In this document: positions 1 through 6,537 of the stretch, piece by piece
Layout: each line of letters opens with the position of its first letter
Numbering within the stretch: position 1 is the stretch's first letter
From: Nitrospirota bacterium
GTDB taxonomy: Bacteria > Nitrospirota > Thermodesulfovibrionia > Thermodesulfovibrionales > JdFR-88
Assembly: GCA_021813405.1 (NCBI GenBank)
Contig: JAKAKS010000011.1
Coordinates: forward strand, 1 to 38,558
Reading direction: 5' to 3'
Length of the DNA stretch: 38,558 nt
Notes under the pieces: generated by a model
Told to the model about the DNA's origin: nothing
The model's database searches: none
The model's input: the letters and a program-made list of their open reading frames with translations, nothing else
Position numbers and translations under genes: made by a program

Positions 1-581
1 ACGTCCGCGCCCATTGCGGAAAAGAAGTGGGCGTATTCCATTGAAATGTAGCCGCCGCCTATCATGATGATGTTTTTTGGAAGGGTGTTTAAATTCAGCA
101 CGCTTTCATTCGTGAGATATCCGGAATCCGCCAGGCCTTTTATGGGCGGCAGCATCGGCCTGGTGCCGGAGGCTATGAATATTTTTTCTCCCGTTATCCG
201 CCGACCGGACACCTCCAGCTGGCAAGGGCCGGAAAAATGCGCTTCACCCTGATAAAGCCGGATGTTTTTTTCGGAGGTTATGAAATTTTCAATGTTCTGC
301 CTGGCCTTGTTTATTGCGCCCCTCATCCTGCCCATGATGAACTGGAAGTCCGCCGTTATCCCCTCGGCCTTTATCCCCAGTTTTCCGGAATCGCGTATCA
401 TGGAGATTCTGCTGGCCGCAACAAGCAGGGACTTTGACGGCACGCACCCGGCATTAACGCAGGTGCCTCCGGGGTTTCCTTTCTCGATCAGCGCCGTTTT
501 CAACCCGGCGGCCGCGGCGCTGAAGGCCACGGACAACCCCCCGGACCCCGCGCCAATAACCGCCGCATCATATTTTTCCAC
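1..581 (-). CDS. lpdA: Dihydrolipoamide dehydrogenase (E3)-like flavoprotein, N-terminal part
   Basis: The first 193 codons are present; the rest lies beyond the left edge. The protein opens with an FAD Rossmann motif (VIGAGSGG, residues 8-15). The redox-active disulfide motif GGTCVNAGCVPSK follows, with Cys41 and Cys46 spaced C-x4-C as in lipoamide dehydrogenases and mercuric reductases. A second nucleotide-binding motif (MIGGGYISMEYA) begins near the window edge. The GTG start at 581 is chosen because AGGAGG lies about 10 nt upstream and the FAD motif starts right after it. The family reoxidises lipoyl groups of 2-oxoacid dehydrogenase complexes using NAD+. The pdhABC genes at 10.6-13.9 kb lack an E3, so this is the likely partner. 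A mercuric-reductase-like or other disulfide reductase role cannot be excluded from the N-terminus alone. Confidence 0.85.
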   Translation of the reverse strand, partial: MEKYDAAVIGAGSGGLSVAFSAAAAGLKTALIEKGNPGGTCVNAGCVPSKSLLVAASRISMIRDSGKLGIKAEGITADFQFIMGRMRGAINKARQNIENFITSEKNIRLYQGEAHFSGPCQLEVSGRRITGEKIFIASGTRPMLPPIKGLADSGYLTNESVLNLNTLPKNIIMIGGGYISMEYAHFFSAMGAD

Positions 582-992
582 TGGCAATCACCCTCCTGTT
601 TTCTGCCTGGAATGTTTTAAAAATTCTATCACGCGCCACGCCCGCCACTTCCCCTTTTTTTATGTGTTCAAAGGGGCTTTTGCAAGTGCCTGATTTTAAA
701 TCTTTTTACGGAAATTGTTGTTCAATCTGTTCAAACCAGACCCTTCCGGAACGTGCGGCTGCCGCCGCTGGCGGACACTTCCACCGCTTATTAAAACATG
801 CAGGAACATGACATTGTCCATATGGCGCATGTCATGAAGTTGAGGGTAATAGGGGTTGTCATTTTGAAAACAATTATACAGTGGTGAAAAAGGGCGTATG
901 GCGATTCGCTGCCGTCACTCTTGATTCATTTGCCATTGCCAGCCTGTTCTCTGGTTTTTTCGCGAGGCGGTGTTCGTCAGCGTTGTAGTTTT
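582..992. other. Gene-free stretch upstream of lpdA
   Basis: I see no convincing gene here. The right part (922-975) holds one copy of a dispersed repeat also found at 22686-22739. The remainder should contain the lpdA promoter, but no clear -35/-10 pair stands out. Confidence 0.5.
922..975. repeat. Dispersed repeat, copy A
   Basis: About 54 bp align with 22686-22739 at roughly 48-49 identical positions, with one or two single-base indels. The shared part runs from TGATTCATTTGCCAT through TCTGTTCTCTG to CGGTGTTCG. Its right end matches, in inverted orientation, the 19-bp string at 1314-1332. It lies outside genes at both long sites. Confidence 0.7.
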
Positions 993-1277
993 TTACCCGC
1001 AAAGAAAGCCTGAAGAACCGGTTATTTCAATCCCCGTAATTCTCCTGGCCGAAGTCCAGGCTGTAATTTTTGCTGAGGTCCACGTTCTGGGCGCGTTTGA
1101 AGGCGGGGACTGTGTACGGGGCGTGCGGTTAAGTTTTTGCGCGGCTGTGATACTAGTCCCGCATCCACAGAAGGGGTCCAGAACAATATCATTTTCATTT
1201 GAAGAGGCATTTATTATGCGTTCCAAAAGAGCAATGGGTTTTTGAGTTGGATAACCTAAGAGCCTGCCCGGATACTG
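993..1277 (-). pseudogene. DNA methyltransferase relic (TQKP...DPFCGCGT segment)
   Basis: Reading the minus strand from about 1277 to 1125 gives a segment with [15 protein letters not shown], a short linker, then [18 protein letters not shown]. This is the C-terminal hallmark of beta-class (N4/N6) site-specific DNA methyltransferases: the TQKP segment followed by SAM-binding motif I. An in-frame stop (TAA, 1278-1280) lies directly upstream, so the catalytic (D/N/S)PP(Y/W) half is missing. Downstream of AAQKLNR the expected W-I-G-I-D-I continuation is replaced by unrelated residues until the stop at 993. Another frame between about 1110 and 1030 reads as a protein-like tail ([20 protein letters not shown], stop at a TGA), which may be a relic of a second gene. 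The region looks like a mosaic of decayed fragments, not a working enzyme. Confidence 0.7.
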
Positions 1278-1313
1278 TTACCTGGTTGGAAATAATGCCC
1301 AAAAAGTGAGAGG

Positions 1314-1332
1314 CGAACACCGCCCGCGAAAA
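1314..1332. repeat. Dispersed repeat core, copy C (inverted)
   Basis: The string cgaacaccgcccgcgaaaa is the exact reverse complement of bases inside copy B near 22719-22738, and nearly of copy A (957-975). It sits just right of the methyltransferase relic. Confidence 0.55.
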
Positions 1333-1393
1333 CACCTTGGGATAACGAAAGACTAAAACCGGAATCCGAAGCCTGATAATGAGGGCGGGTCCG

Positions 1394-1645
1394 TTACTCC
1401 GGATAGGCCAGCCGGGCCTTTTTGTAACTGGCAAGTATCAAATTTTTAAGGGTGTCTTTTTCGGACGGCCTGTAGTTGATGAGATCTCCGGAAAAACTGA
1501 TGCTATTACGGAATGCGTCAAACTTTACAAAGCCGATTTCTTTATTGTTCCCGATGTTCCATATTTCAAATCTGTCATTTCCGCGGCAATTTACCAGAAG
1601 GTCCTGTTTCTTCAGCAGCGCTACGAAGCTTTCGATAAACCCCAT
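1394..1645 (-). CDS. Small hypothetical protein (83 aa)
   Basis: I do not recognise the family. The ATG at 1645 is preferred over longer in-frame starts because AAAGGAG lies about 9 nt upstream and the residues before it (Arg/Gly/Pro-rich) look non-coding. The product starts MGFIESFVALLKKQDLL and reads as a compact soluble alpha/beta protein with no signal peptide, membrane segment or cysteine cluster beyond one Cys. Phrases such as RFEIWNIGNN and ISFSGDLINYRPSEKD look like genuine protein. It lies 79 bp downstream of another unknown gene on the same strand, so the two could be co-transcribed. Neighbouring DNA is full of gene relics, so this may be accessory. Confidence 0.55.
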   Translation of the reverse strand: MGFIESFVALLKKQDLLVNCRGNDRFEIWNIGNNKEIGFVKFDAFRNSISFSGDLINYRPSEKDTLKNLILASYKKARLAYPE

Positions 1646-1724
1646 TGGTTTGATCGTCTCCTTTCGGCTGATTGTTTTTGGGCAGACCATTGCCGGCCCG
1701 CCCCGCATTGAGGATTTCAACAGG

Positions 1725-2102
1725 TCAGTGCAAGTACTTTATCGAAATGTCGTAAGAGAGACTGGCATGATTGGAAGCGCCGGCCTCGTCCTTTTCTGCG
1801 CAGACCATCTTTCCCTTGCCCGATTTCTTATGGTTGCGGACCAGTTCTTCAACCCTGGGGGTAAGGTCAAACCCGCCATTGACGCATCTTCCTCCAGAGC
1901 ATTGCAGATGGAGAAGATATATATTGCTGTTTGGCACCATGTTGATGGTGCGCTCCATGTACACGGGGCCGCTTTCTCCATAGTAATGGACAACATTGAT
2001 GGTTATGCTTAAGACCTGAGGGAACCTGTCCGACAGTAAACCGGCCAGTTGTTTCTTCTGGATCAGCGCAAGCTTGTGGGCATTTTTTTCGGCGTTAATC
2101 AT
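1725..2102 (-). CDS. Hypothetical protein with C-x4-C motif (125 aa)
   Basis: The family is not recognised. The protein has a Lys/Ala-rich N-terminal helix (MINAEKNAHKLALIQKKQLAGLL), then a beta-rich part with HYYGESGPVYMERTINMV, then QCSGGRCVNGGFDLTPRVEELV, which contains Cys-Ser-Gly-Gly-Arg-Cys. A third Cys follows in KMVCAEKDEAG. Three cysteines in a small soluble protein could bind a metal, but nothing proves this. There is no signal peptide. A purine-rich GAAAGGGGGGC lies just upstream of the ATG at 2102. The gene precedes 1394-1645 on the same strand and diverges from the permease genes at 2468. Confidence 0.6.
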   Translation of the reverse strand: MINAEKNAHKLALIQKKQLAGLLSDRFPQVLSITINVVHYYGESGPVYMERTINMVPNSNIYLLHLQCSGGRCVNGGFDLTPRVEELVRNHKKSGKGKMVCAEKDEAGASNHASLSYDISIKYLH

Positions 2103-2467
2103 TTTCCAGCCCCCCTTTCCGGTGTTTGTACTGTGCTGAAATCTTTATCGCACTCAACTATATATTGTGGCATAAAATTTGCTAATAATCAAATGCTCAT
2201 AAATAACCAATTATGCTTATCCGGTTTAATCATAATTTATTCCCGGAAGTCCGCCGTACCAGGCAAGGCGGGGTGGGTAGTAAGCGAAGTGGCCGGGCGA
2301 GCCGTGGCGGACCTTTGGCGCGGCGTTGGCCGTTTGAAGAAAGGCTCCGGACGGGATCAAGCAAGAATAGCGATCAGGTGAGTAAACCGGATAAGCGTAT
2401 AACCAATTTCATCAAAGCCAATTGGCCAGAACTAAATAATCCCCGGAAATTCTATAATAGAACCTGT
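2103..2467. other. Divergent intergenic region before the ABC permease genes
   Basis: An open frame extends upstream of the permease start through most of this gap, but its peptide (Arg/Gly-rich, low complexity) does not resemble the family, so I treat it as non-coding. The part around 2281-2350 loosely resembles the reverse complement of about 22800-22870 (shared GCGAAG and GGCCGTTTG blocks), hinting at another degenerate copy of a dispersed repeat. A perfect TATAAT sits at 2453-2458. Confidence 0.45.
2453..2458 (+). promoter_or_regulatory. TATAAT -10 box 9 nt before the permease start
   Basis: A consensus -10 hexamer ends 9 nt before the ATG at 2468, with no Shine-Dalgarno sequence in between. 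If used, the transcript would have a leader of only a few bases. No good -35 is visible at 16-18 nt. Confidence 0.4.
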
Positions 2468-3400
2468 ATGGATTTTGTTTTGTACCTTGGCAAAAAATTC
2501 CTTCTTACCGTCATCCTTCTTTTAGGCATAGCTCTTATTACCTTTTCACTCACCAAGGCCCTGCCGGGCGACCCGGCGCTGGCGCTGGTGGGCGAGCGGG
2601 CAAGCCCGGCAACAATAGCAGCCATAAGAAAGCAGATTGGCGCGGACAAGCCCTTTCTGGTGCAGTATGTGGATTACGTGAAGATGATCTCCAGGGGGGA
2701 GCTTGGGCGGTCCTATTTCACCAGGCGCGAGGTGCTGGACGAGCTGAAGCAGAAATTCCCCAACACCATGCGGCTGGCGCTTCTGGCAATGGCGCTTGCC
2801 TTGCCCGCAGGCCTTGCGCTAGGGTTTTTGGCGGCCATGCAGCGCGGACGCCCGCTTGGGGAGGCGCTGAACTCGATATCCATAGTTGGGATAAGCGTGC
2901 CAGTCTTTTTCAGCGGGCTTCTGATAATGCTTTTTGCCAGCCTGGAGCTGAAACTTTTCCCGCCAGCCGGGACCGGCGGCACGGAATTTCTGATACTGCC
3001 CGCCATAACGCTTTCACTGCCCTCGATAGCAACGCTTAGCAAGGTTTCAAGGACGTCCGCCCTGGAAGTGATGGGGCTTCCGTTTATCAAGACCGCCAGG
3101 GCCAAGGGCATATCGGAGTTCAGGGTAATGGCGGTGCACATCTTCAGAAACGCCATTATCCCGATAGTTACGGTTGCCGGGCTGGACTTTGGCAGCTACT
3201 TAAACGGCGCGGTGCTTACGGAGACGATATTCGGCTGGGACGGGATTGGCCGGTACTCCGTTGAAGGCGTGATGAGAAGGGATTACCCCGTGGTGCTTGG
3301 CACCGTGCTGGCCGGCACGGTCATATTCATTGTTATAAACATGCTGGTGGACATTGCCTATCATGTTCTGGACCCGAGGGTCCGCGTATATGGGCGTTAA
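2468..3400 (+). CDS. dppB: Dipeptide/oligopeptide-type ABC transporter permease, DppB-like
   Basis: A 310-residue inner-membrane permease. The N-terminus (KKFLLTVILLLGIALITFSL, then KALPGDPALALVG) is the DppB/OppB signature: one membrane helix followed by LPGDP. A periplasmic loop with QIGADKPFLVQYVDYVKMI and about five further membrane segments follow. The cytoplasmic EAA loop that contacts the ATPase is visible as FIKTARAKGISEFRVMAVHI. The start at 2468 places the first helix at the N-terminus, as in the family; a longer frame exists but adds a low-complexity 85 residues. It overlaps the next permease gene by 11 bp. Neither an ATPase nor a binding-protein gene is in the window, so the substrate (peptide, nickel or other) is unknown. 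Confidence 0.88.
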   Translation: MDFVLYLGKKFLLTVILLLGIALITFSLTKALPGDPALALVGERASPATIAAIRKQIGADKPFLVQYVDYVKMISRGELGRSYFTRREVLDELKQKFPNTMRLALLAMALALPAGLALGFLAAMQRGRPLGEALNSISIVGISVPVFFSGLLIMLFASLELKLFPPAGTGGTEFLILPAITLSLPSIATLSKVSRTSALEVMGLPFIKTARAKGISEFRVMAVHIFRNAIIPIVTVAGLDFGSYLNGAVLTETIFGWDGIGRYSVEGVMRRDYPVVLGTVLAGTVIFIVINMLVDIAYHVLDPRVRVYGR

Positions 3401-4172
3401 GGCGAAGGTCTCCGCGGCAATTCTTGTGTTCATTGTGGCGGCCTCGCTGCTGGCCCCGCTTTTCTACCACTACAGCCCCCACCGGATAGACCTGGACCAT
3501 ATAAAGACCAGCCCCGGTTTCAGCCATCTCTTTGGCACGGACCAGGAGGGCAGGGACGTGCTGGCCAGGGTGCTTGAGGGCGCAAAAATATCCATCGGGG
3601 TTTCCCTGCTTGCGGCCATAAGCGCAATGGTTATTGGGCTTGCGGTGGGCGTTGTCTCCGGTTATGCCGGAGGGAAGGTGGACACCGCGCTGATGGCGTT
3701 TGTGGACCTGATACTTGCGTTCCCGTCGCTGCTTCTGGCCATCGGCATTTCCGTTGTGCTGCCGCCGGGGATGTTCACCGTTATGATTGCGATAGCGGCC
3801 GTGGGCTGGGCGTCATTTGCCAGGCTTGCAAGGGGCTACGTGCTTGGCATAAGGGACGCGCAGTACGTTGAGGCCGCGCGCGCGATAGGATGCGGGCGCT
3901 ACAGGGTATTGTTTGCGCACATACTGCCGCAATGCATGCCGCTGGCCCTGACCATGCTTACGCTTAAGATTGGCGGGTTCATTATCACTGAAGCGTCGCT
4001 GAGCTTTCTTGGACTGGGCGCCCAGCCCCCGGTAGCCACATGGGGAGGGATGATAAGCTCCGGAAGGGCCTATCTGGAGACAGCCCCGTGGATATCAGTG
4101 TTTCCGGGCATCGCCATAGCCCTGACCACGTTCTGCTTTAATGCCCTTGGGGATGCGCTGGCCAAAAATTAG
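3390..4172 (+). CDS. dppC: Dipeptide/oligopeptide-type ABC transporter permease, DppC-like
   Basis: A 260-residue partner permease. After one N-terminal helix it has the DppC-type periplasmic motif HLFGTDQEGRDVLARVLEGA, several membrane helices, and the EAA loop DAQYVEAARAIGCGRYRVLF near residue 165. The C-terminal part has the family phrase EASLSFLGLGAQPPVATWG. The ATG at 3390 is supported by GAGGGT about 9 nt upstream and by an 11-bp overlap with the upstream permease gene, typical of translational coupling. It would form a heterodimeric channel with the upstream gene product. The ATP-binding subunits and solute receptor must be encoded elsewhere. Confidence 0.88.
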   Translation: MGVKAKVSAAILVFIVAASLLAPLFYHYSPHRIDLDHIKTSPGFSHLFGTDQEGRDVLARVLEGAKISIGVSLLAAISAMVIGLAVGVVSGYAGGKVDTALMAFVDLILAFPSLLLAIGISVVLPPGMFTVMIAIAAVGWASFARLARGYVLGIRDAQYVEAARAIGCGRYRVLFAHILPQCMPLALTMLTLKIGGFIITEASLSFLGLGAQPPVATWGGMISSGRAYLETAPWISVFPGIAIALTTFCFNALGDALAKN

Positions 4173-4191
4173 GGCCTGCCGCACAGGCCCT
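4171..4191. terminator. Hairpin at the end of the permease operon
   Basis: AGGGCCTG (4171-4178) pairs with CAGGCCCT (4184-4191) around a 5-nt loop, overlapping the permease stop codon. It lies between convergent genes. No T-run follows on the plus strand, so termination is only plausible. Confidence 0.45.
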
Positions 4192-4257
4192 GGAAACTGG
4201 AGAAAAGAAGTTTAAATCTTTTGAAAGGGGCAATTATTAAATGGCCCCTGGTTTCCG

Positions 4258-4722
4258 TCAGTGGTTGCCCTGTATTTTTTCTTCTTCTTCCTGCTCGGTT
4301 TTGCATTCGATGCACATGGTTGTGACGGGCCTTGCGCGCAGCCTCTTTATGTCTATCGGCTCCCCGCAGGTCTCGCATATGCCAAACGACCCGGCCTCGA
4401 TCCGCTCGATCGCCTCTTCGATCTTCTTGAGAAGCTTCTGCTCCCTGCCCCTCAGCCTCAGCATGAAGTTGCGGTCCATCTCGGCGGAGGCCTGGTCCCC
4501 CAAGTCCGGGAACACCGTTTGTTCCGGCAGGGCGTTCATTGCAACCTCGGCCTCGCCGATTATGATCTCCCGCTGCTTGGCGAGGTCATCTTTTATTCCC
4601 TGGATCGCCGACTCGCGCTGGCCATGTTTTTTCGGCTTTTCGCCGGATGAACTGGCCTGCTTTCCGGGAGCGGCTTTCCCGGACCTGGATTTGCTATTAG
4701 AGGAGTCCTTGCTGATGGCCAT
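4258..4722 (-). CDS. dksA: DksA/TraR-family zinc-finger regulator of RNA polymerase
   Basis: A 154-residue protein. A disordered Lys/Ser-rich N-terminus (about 1-35) is followed by a coiled-coil region that carries D-L-G-D-Q-A, matching the DxxDxA tip that DksA inserts into the RNA polymerase secondary channel. The C-terminal zinc finger has GICETCGEPI and MCIECK, giving C-x2-C...C-x2-C. The helix before the finger (IEEAIERIEAGSFGIC) is typical. GGAGG lies about 8 nt before the ATG. In known members the protein tunes transcription initiation, often with ppGpp. The long basic N-terminal tail differs from E. coli DksA, and a TraR/YteA-type role is also possible. Confidence 0.85.
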   Translation of the reverse strand: MAISKDSSNSKSRSGKAAPGKQASSSGEKPKKHGQRESAIQGIKDDLAKQREIIIGEAEVAMNALPEQTVFPDLGDQASAEMDRNFMLRLRGREQKLLKKIEEAIERIEAGSFGICETCGEPIDIKRLRARPVTTMCIECKTEQEEEEKIQGNH

Positions 4723-4843
4723 GCTAAAAACCTCCGAACAGGCGATTATAAATGAAAACGATACCAGAAAAAATATACGCTAGTCAAGGCGAACCACGCA
4801 CAAAAAAGCGCCGGGTATTGACTTCTTTGATGTGATTCAGATT

Positions 4844-5281
4844 TTAGGAGATGCCCCCCGGCGCGAGCTTGGAAAAATTCATCTTAAGCTCATAGAGGAC
4901 CGCCTTCACGGTCTTTTCCTCATCGGGGGTGAGATTGCCTTTGGTTTTTTTCTCCAGCATGTCTATCGAGTCTATTATGTACATCGCTTCACCTAAATTT
5001 GGCGCGGACGGAACATCCCCAAGCCCCATTGCCATGTAGGCCATCGCCGCAAGGTTCATTACAAGCGCGGCGAAACTTGCCCCGGAGCCTGCCGCTTCAT
5101 GGCCGTGCGCTTCTTCCGCGGCATGATGGTGATGATGGGCATGCTCTTTCTCATGCCGGCTTTCCGCTGGCTTGCCCGCCGCTTGCGCCGGCTGTGCCTG
5201 CTCTTTTTTATGCTGGGCATGCCGGACCTCGCCGGCCTGGTCTATGCGCCGTTTGTCCCGTATTTCGAACCGTTCTTCCAT
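4844..5281 (-). CDS. DUF1844 protein with a His-rich insert (145 aa)
   Basis: The C-terminal 80 residues have the DUF1844 pattern: SFAALVMNLAAMAYMAMG (a hydrophobic helix), an APNLGEAMYIIDSIDMLEKK segment, then TKGNLTPDEEKTVKAVLYEL. The N-terminal part is charged and carries a His/Ala/Glu-rich block (HEKEHAHHHHHAAEEAHGHE, roughly residues 44-63) that could bind metal ions. The molecular function of DUF1844 proteins is unknown. The ATG at 5281 has no good Shine-Dalgarno sequence. It is followed by the dksA-like gene on the same strand after a 121-bp gap. Confidence 0.75.
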   Translation of the reverse strand: MEERFEIRDKRRIDQAGEVRHAQHKKEQAQPAQAAGKPAESRHEKEHAHHHHHAAEEAHGHEAAGSGASFAALVMNLAAMAYMAMGLGDVPSAPNLGEAMYIIDSIDMLEKKTKGNLTPDEEKTVKAVLYELKMNFSKLAPGGIS

Positions 5282-5350
5282 AGGAGTAGTCTATATAATT
5301 TATAAGAAGGGTAGCTGGCTGTCAATCGGGGAAACAGTGCGGCAGTACTT

Positions 5351-5407
5351 ACAGAGCGGCAGTGCGACAGTATAAACAAGGATAATACTATCGCTCTGCC
5401 GCGCTGT
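5351..5407. repeat. Imperfect 24-bp inverted repeat downstream of the peroxiredoxin gene
   Basis: Arm 5351-5374 matches the reverse complement of 5384-5407 at about 20 of 24 positions (both arms read ACAGnGCGGCAGnGCGAnAG), separated by 9 bases. A further partial GCGGCAGTAC copy lies just to the left (about 5340-5349). It lies between two same-strand genes and could act as a transcription terminator or mRNA-stabilising hairpin for the peroxiredoxin, or be a small palindromic repeat element. No T-run follows in the minus direction. Confidence 0.55.
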
Positions 5408-5412
5408 AGTTG

Positions 5413-6018
5413 CTATTTGAATGCTTCTTCCGCGCGGCCCACGGCCTCCGGCCTGGGCGACATGGTTTTTTCTCCGGGCTCCCACTTGGCCGGACAAACC
5501 TCTTCAGGATGCCCGAGCTTGTAAATATTGGCCTCGAGCTTTCTTAAAATCTCGGTGGAATTTCTGCCTACGTCTATATGGTTTACCTCGGAGCCAACCA
5601 GCACCCCGTCCGGGGTTATTATGAACGTGCCGCGGCCGGCAAGCCCGCTGTTTTCGTCATAAACGCCAAACATGCGGGAGACCTTGCCGGAGGGGTCCGC
5701 CCCCATAGGGTATCTTACGTTTTTCAGCATGTTTTCTTCCCTTTGCCACGCCAGGTGCACGAATTTGGTGTCCGTGCTTACAGTGACAATCTCCGCCCCC
5801 GCCTTCCTGAAATTTTCGTACTGGCCTGCCAGGTCAGCAAATTCGGTTGCTCAGACGAATGTGAAATCCGCCGGATAGAAAAACAGGACGGTCCATTTGC
5901 GCTTCCCTTTAAGTTCCTCCAGCGATATCTCGCCAAAACCTCCTGCATCCGGCTCGAATGTCTCCAGCTTGAAATCGGGCACGCTCTGGCCCACGCATAT
6001 TGAACAGCAGCCTTGCAT
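5413..6018 (-). CDS. prxU: Selenocysteine-containing 2-Cys-type peroxiredoxin (AhpC/Prx family)
   Basis: The reading frame is a complete 201-residue peroxiredoxin if the in-frame TGA at 5853-5851 is read as selenocysteine (residue 56). The context is FYPADFTFV-TGA-ATEFAD: family members carry the peroxidatic Cys exactly here (FTFVCPTE). Homology continues without a frame change on both sides: a thioredoxin-fold start (VPDFKLETF) before it, and VSTDTKFVHLAWQ, YPMGADPSGKVSRMFGVYDE and the resolving EVCPAKWEPGE (Cys175) after it. A stem-loop directly after the TGA fits a bacterial SECIS. The ATG at 6018 has AAGGAGG upstream. The enzyme would reduce peroxides in the cytoplasm. The N-terminus MQGCCSIC adds three unusual cysteines. 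A point mutation or sequencing error changing TGC/TGT to TGA is the alternative. No sel genes are in the window. Confidence 0.82.
5821..5837 (-). promoter_or_regulatory. Candidate bacterial SECIS stem-loop
   Basis: Starting 13 nt after the TGA, the mRNA reads CUGACC-UGGCA-GGCCAG: a six-pair stem with one A/C mismatch and a five-base apical loop. The loop begins about 20 nt after the UGA and has G in its first two bases, as described for bacterial SECIS elements recognised by SelB. It lies inside the coding sequence, as required. Confidence 0.55.
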
Positions 6019-6139
6019 GTTGTCCTCCTTTTTTCCGGCCTGTTTTGAAAATGTTAGTGGATAATGCCCGCGCGTGCAATATATTGAAAAGAAGGGCAAC
6101 ATCTGAAACCCGGGAGGAAGCGGCGGTGCGGGCCTGGCT

Positions 6140-6427
6140 TCATTTTCCCTTCAGCTTGCGGATGTCCTTGAGCCATCTTCCGCACTTGGGGCATCTGTCT
6201 ACTGAGAACACCTCAATCCTCAGAAAGCCGCCCATTCTCACCTCTATTTCGATATACGGCACATCTATGAAGATCTGGCAGCAATAGTCCAGGCCGGTGT
6301 CCACCGGCTCGTATTTGTAAAAGTCCCGCCAGATGGCTTCTGAATCTTCTTTCCGGATTCCTATGCGGTCGCTGGAGTCTTGCATGGGAAACTCCCCTGG
6401 ACTTCCTGGGAAAGGTTTGTAGCGCAT
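6140..6427 (-). CDS. Small hypothetical protein with a CPKCG half zinc ribbon (95 aa)
   Basis: I do not recognise the family. Visible features are an acidic middle part, DYCCQIFIDVPYIEIEVRMG (a Cys pair plus beta strands), and a C-terminal RCPKCGRWLKDIRKLKGK. The CC pair and CPKC together could form a four-Cys metal site. I took the ATG at 6427 because the product then starts compactly (MRYKPFPGSPGEF). An in-frame ATG at 6493 with AAAGG upstream is an alternative that would bring the gene within 45 bp of the divergent dehydrogenase start. It is followed by the peroxiredoxin gene on the same strand after 121 bp, so a shared stress role is possible but unproven. Confidence 0.6.
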   Translation of the reverse strand: MRYKPFPGSPGEFPMQDSSDRIGIRKEDSEAIWRDFYKYEPVDTGLDYCCQIFIDVPYIEIEVRMGGFLRIEVFSVDRCPKCGRWLKDIRKLKGK

Positions 6428-6537
6428 TTCGCTTTCTTTTACCTGCTTGCCTTGGTTAGATTCTACCACCGGCCCAACTGATGTCCACCCCATTATTTGC
6501 CTTTACTTACATCCATTATTTTGTTAAAAATAATTCA

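Noticed and set aside
262-693. Plus-strand open frame opposite lpdA
   Set aside because: It is antisense to a gene with clear FAD and disulfide motifs; its peptide is low-complexity and matches no family pattern.
2213-2467. 85-residue N-terminal extension of the DppB-like permease
   Set aside because: The extension is Arg/Gly-rich, lacks a Shine-Dalgarno sequence and is absent from the family; the membrane helix and LPGDP motif start after 2468.
5413-5760. Separate short gene for the C-terminal peroxiredoxin part
   Set aside because: It is in the same frame as the upstream part across a single TGA at the catalytic position, so selenocysteine read-through explains both parts as one gene.
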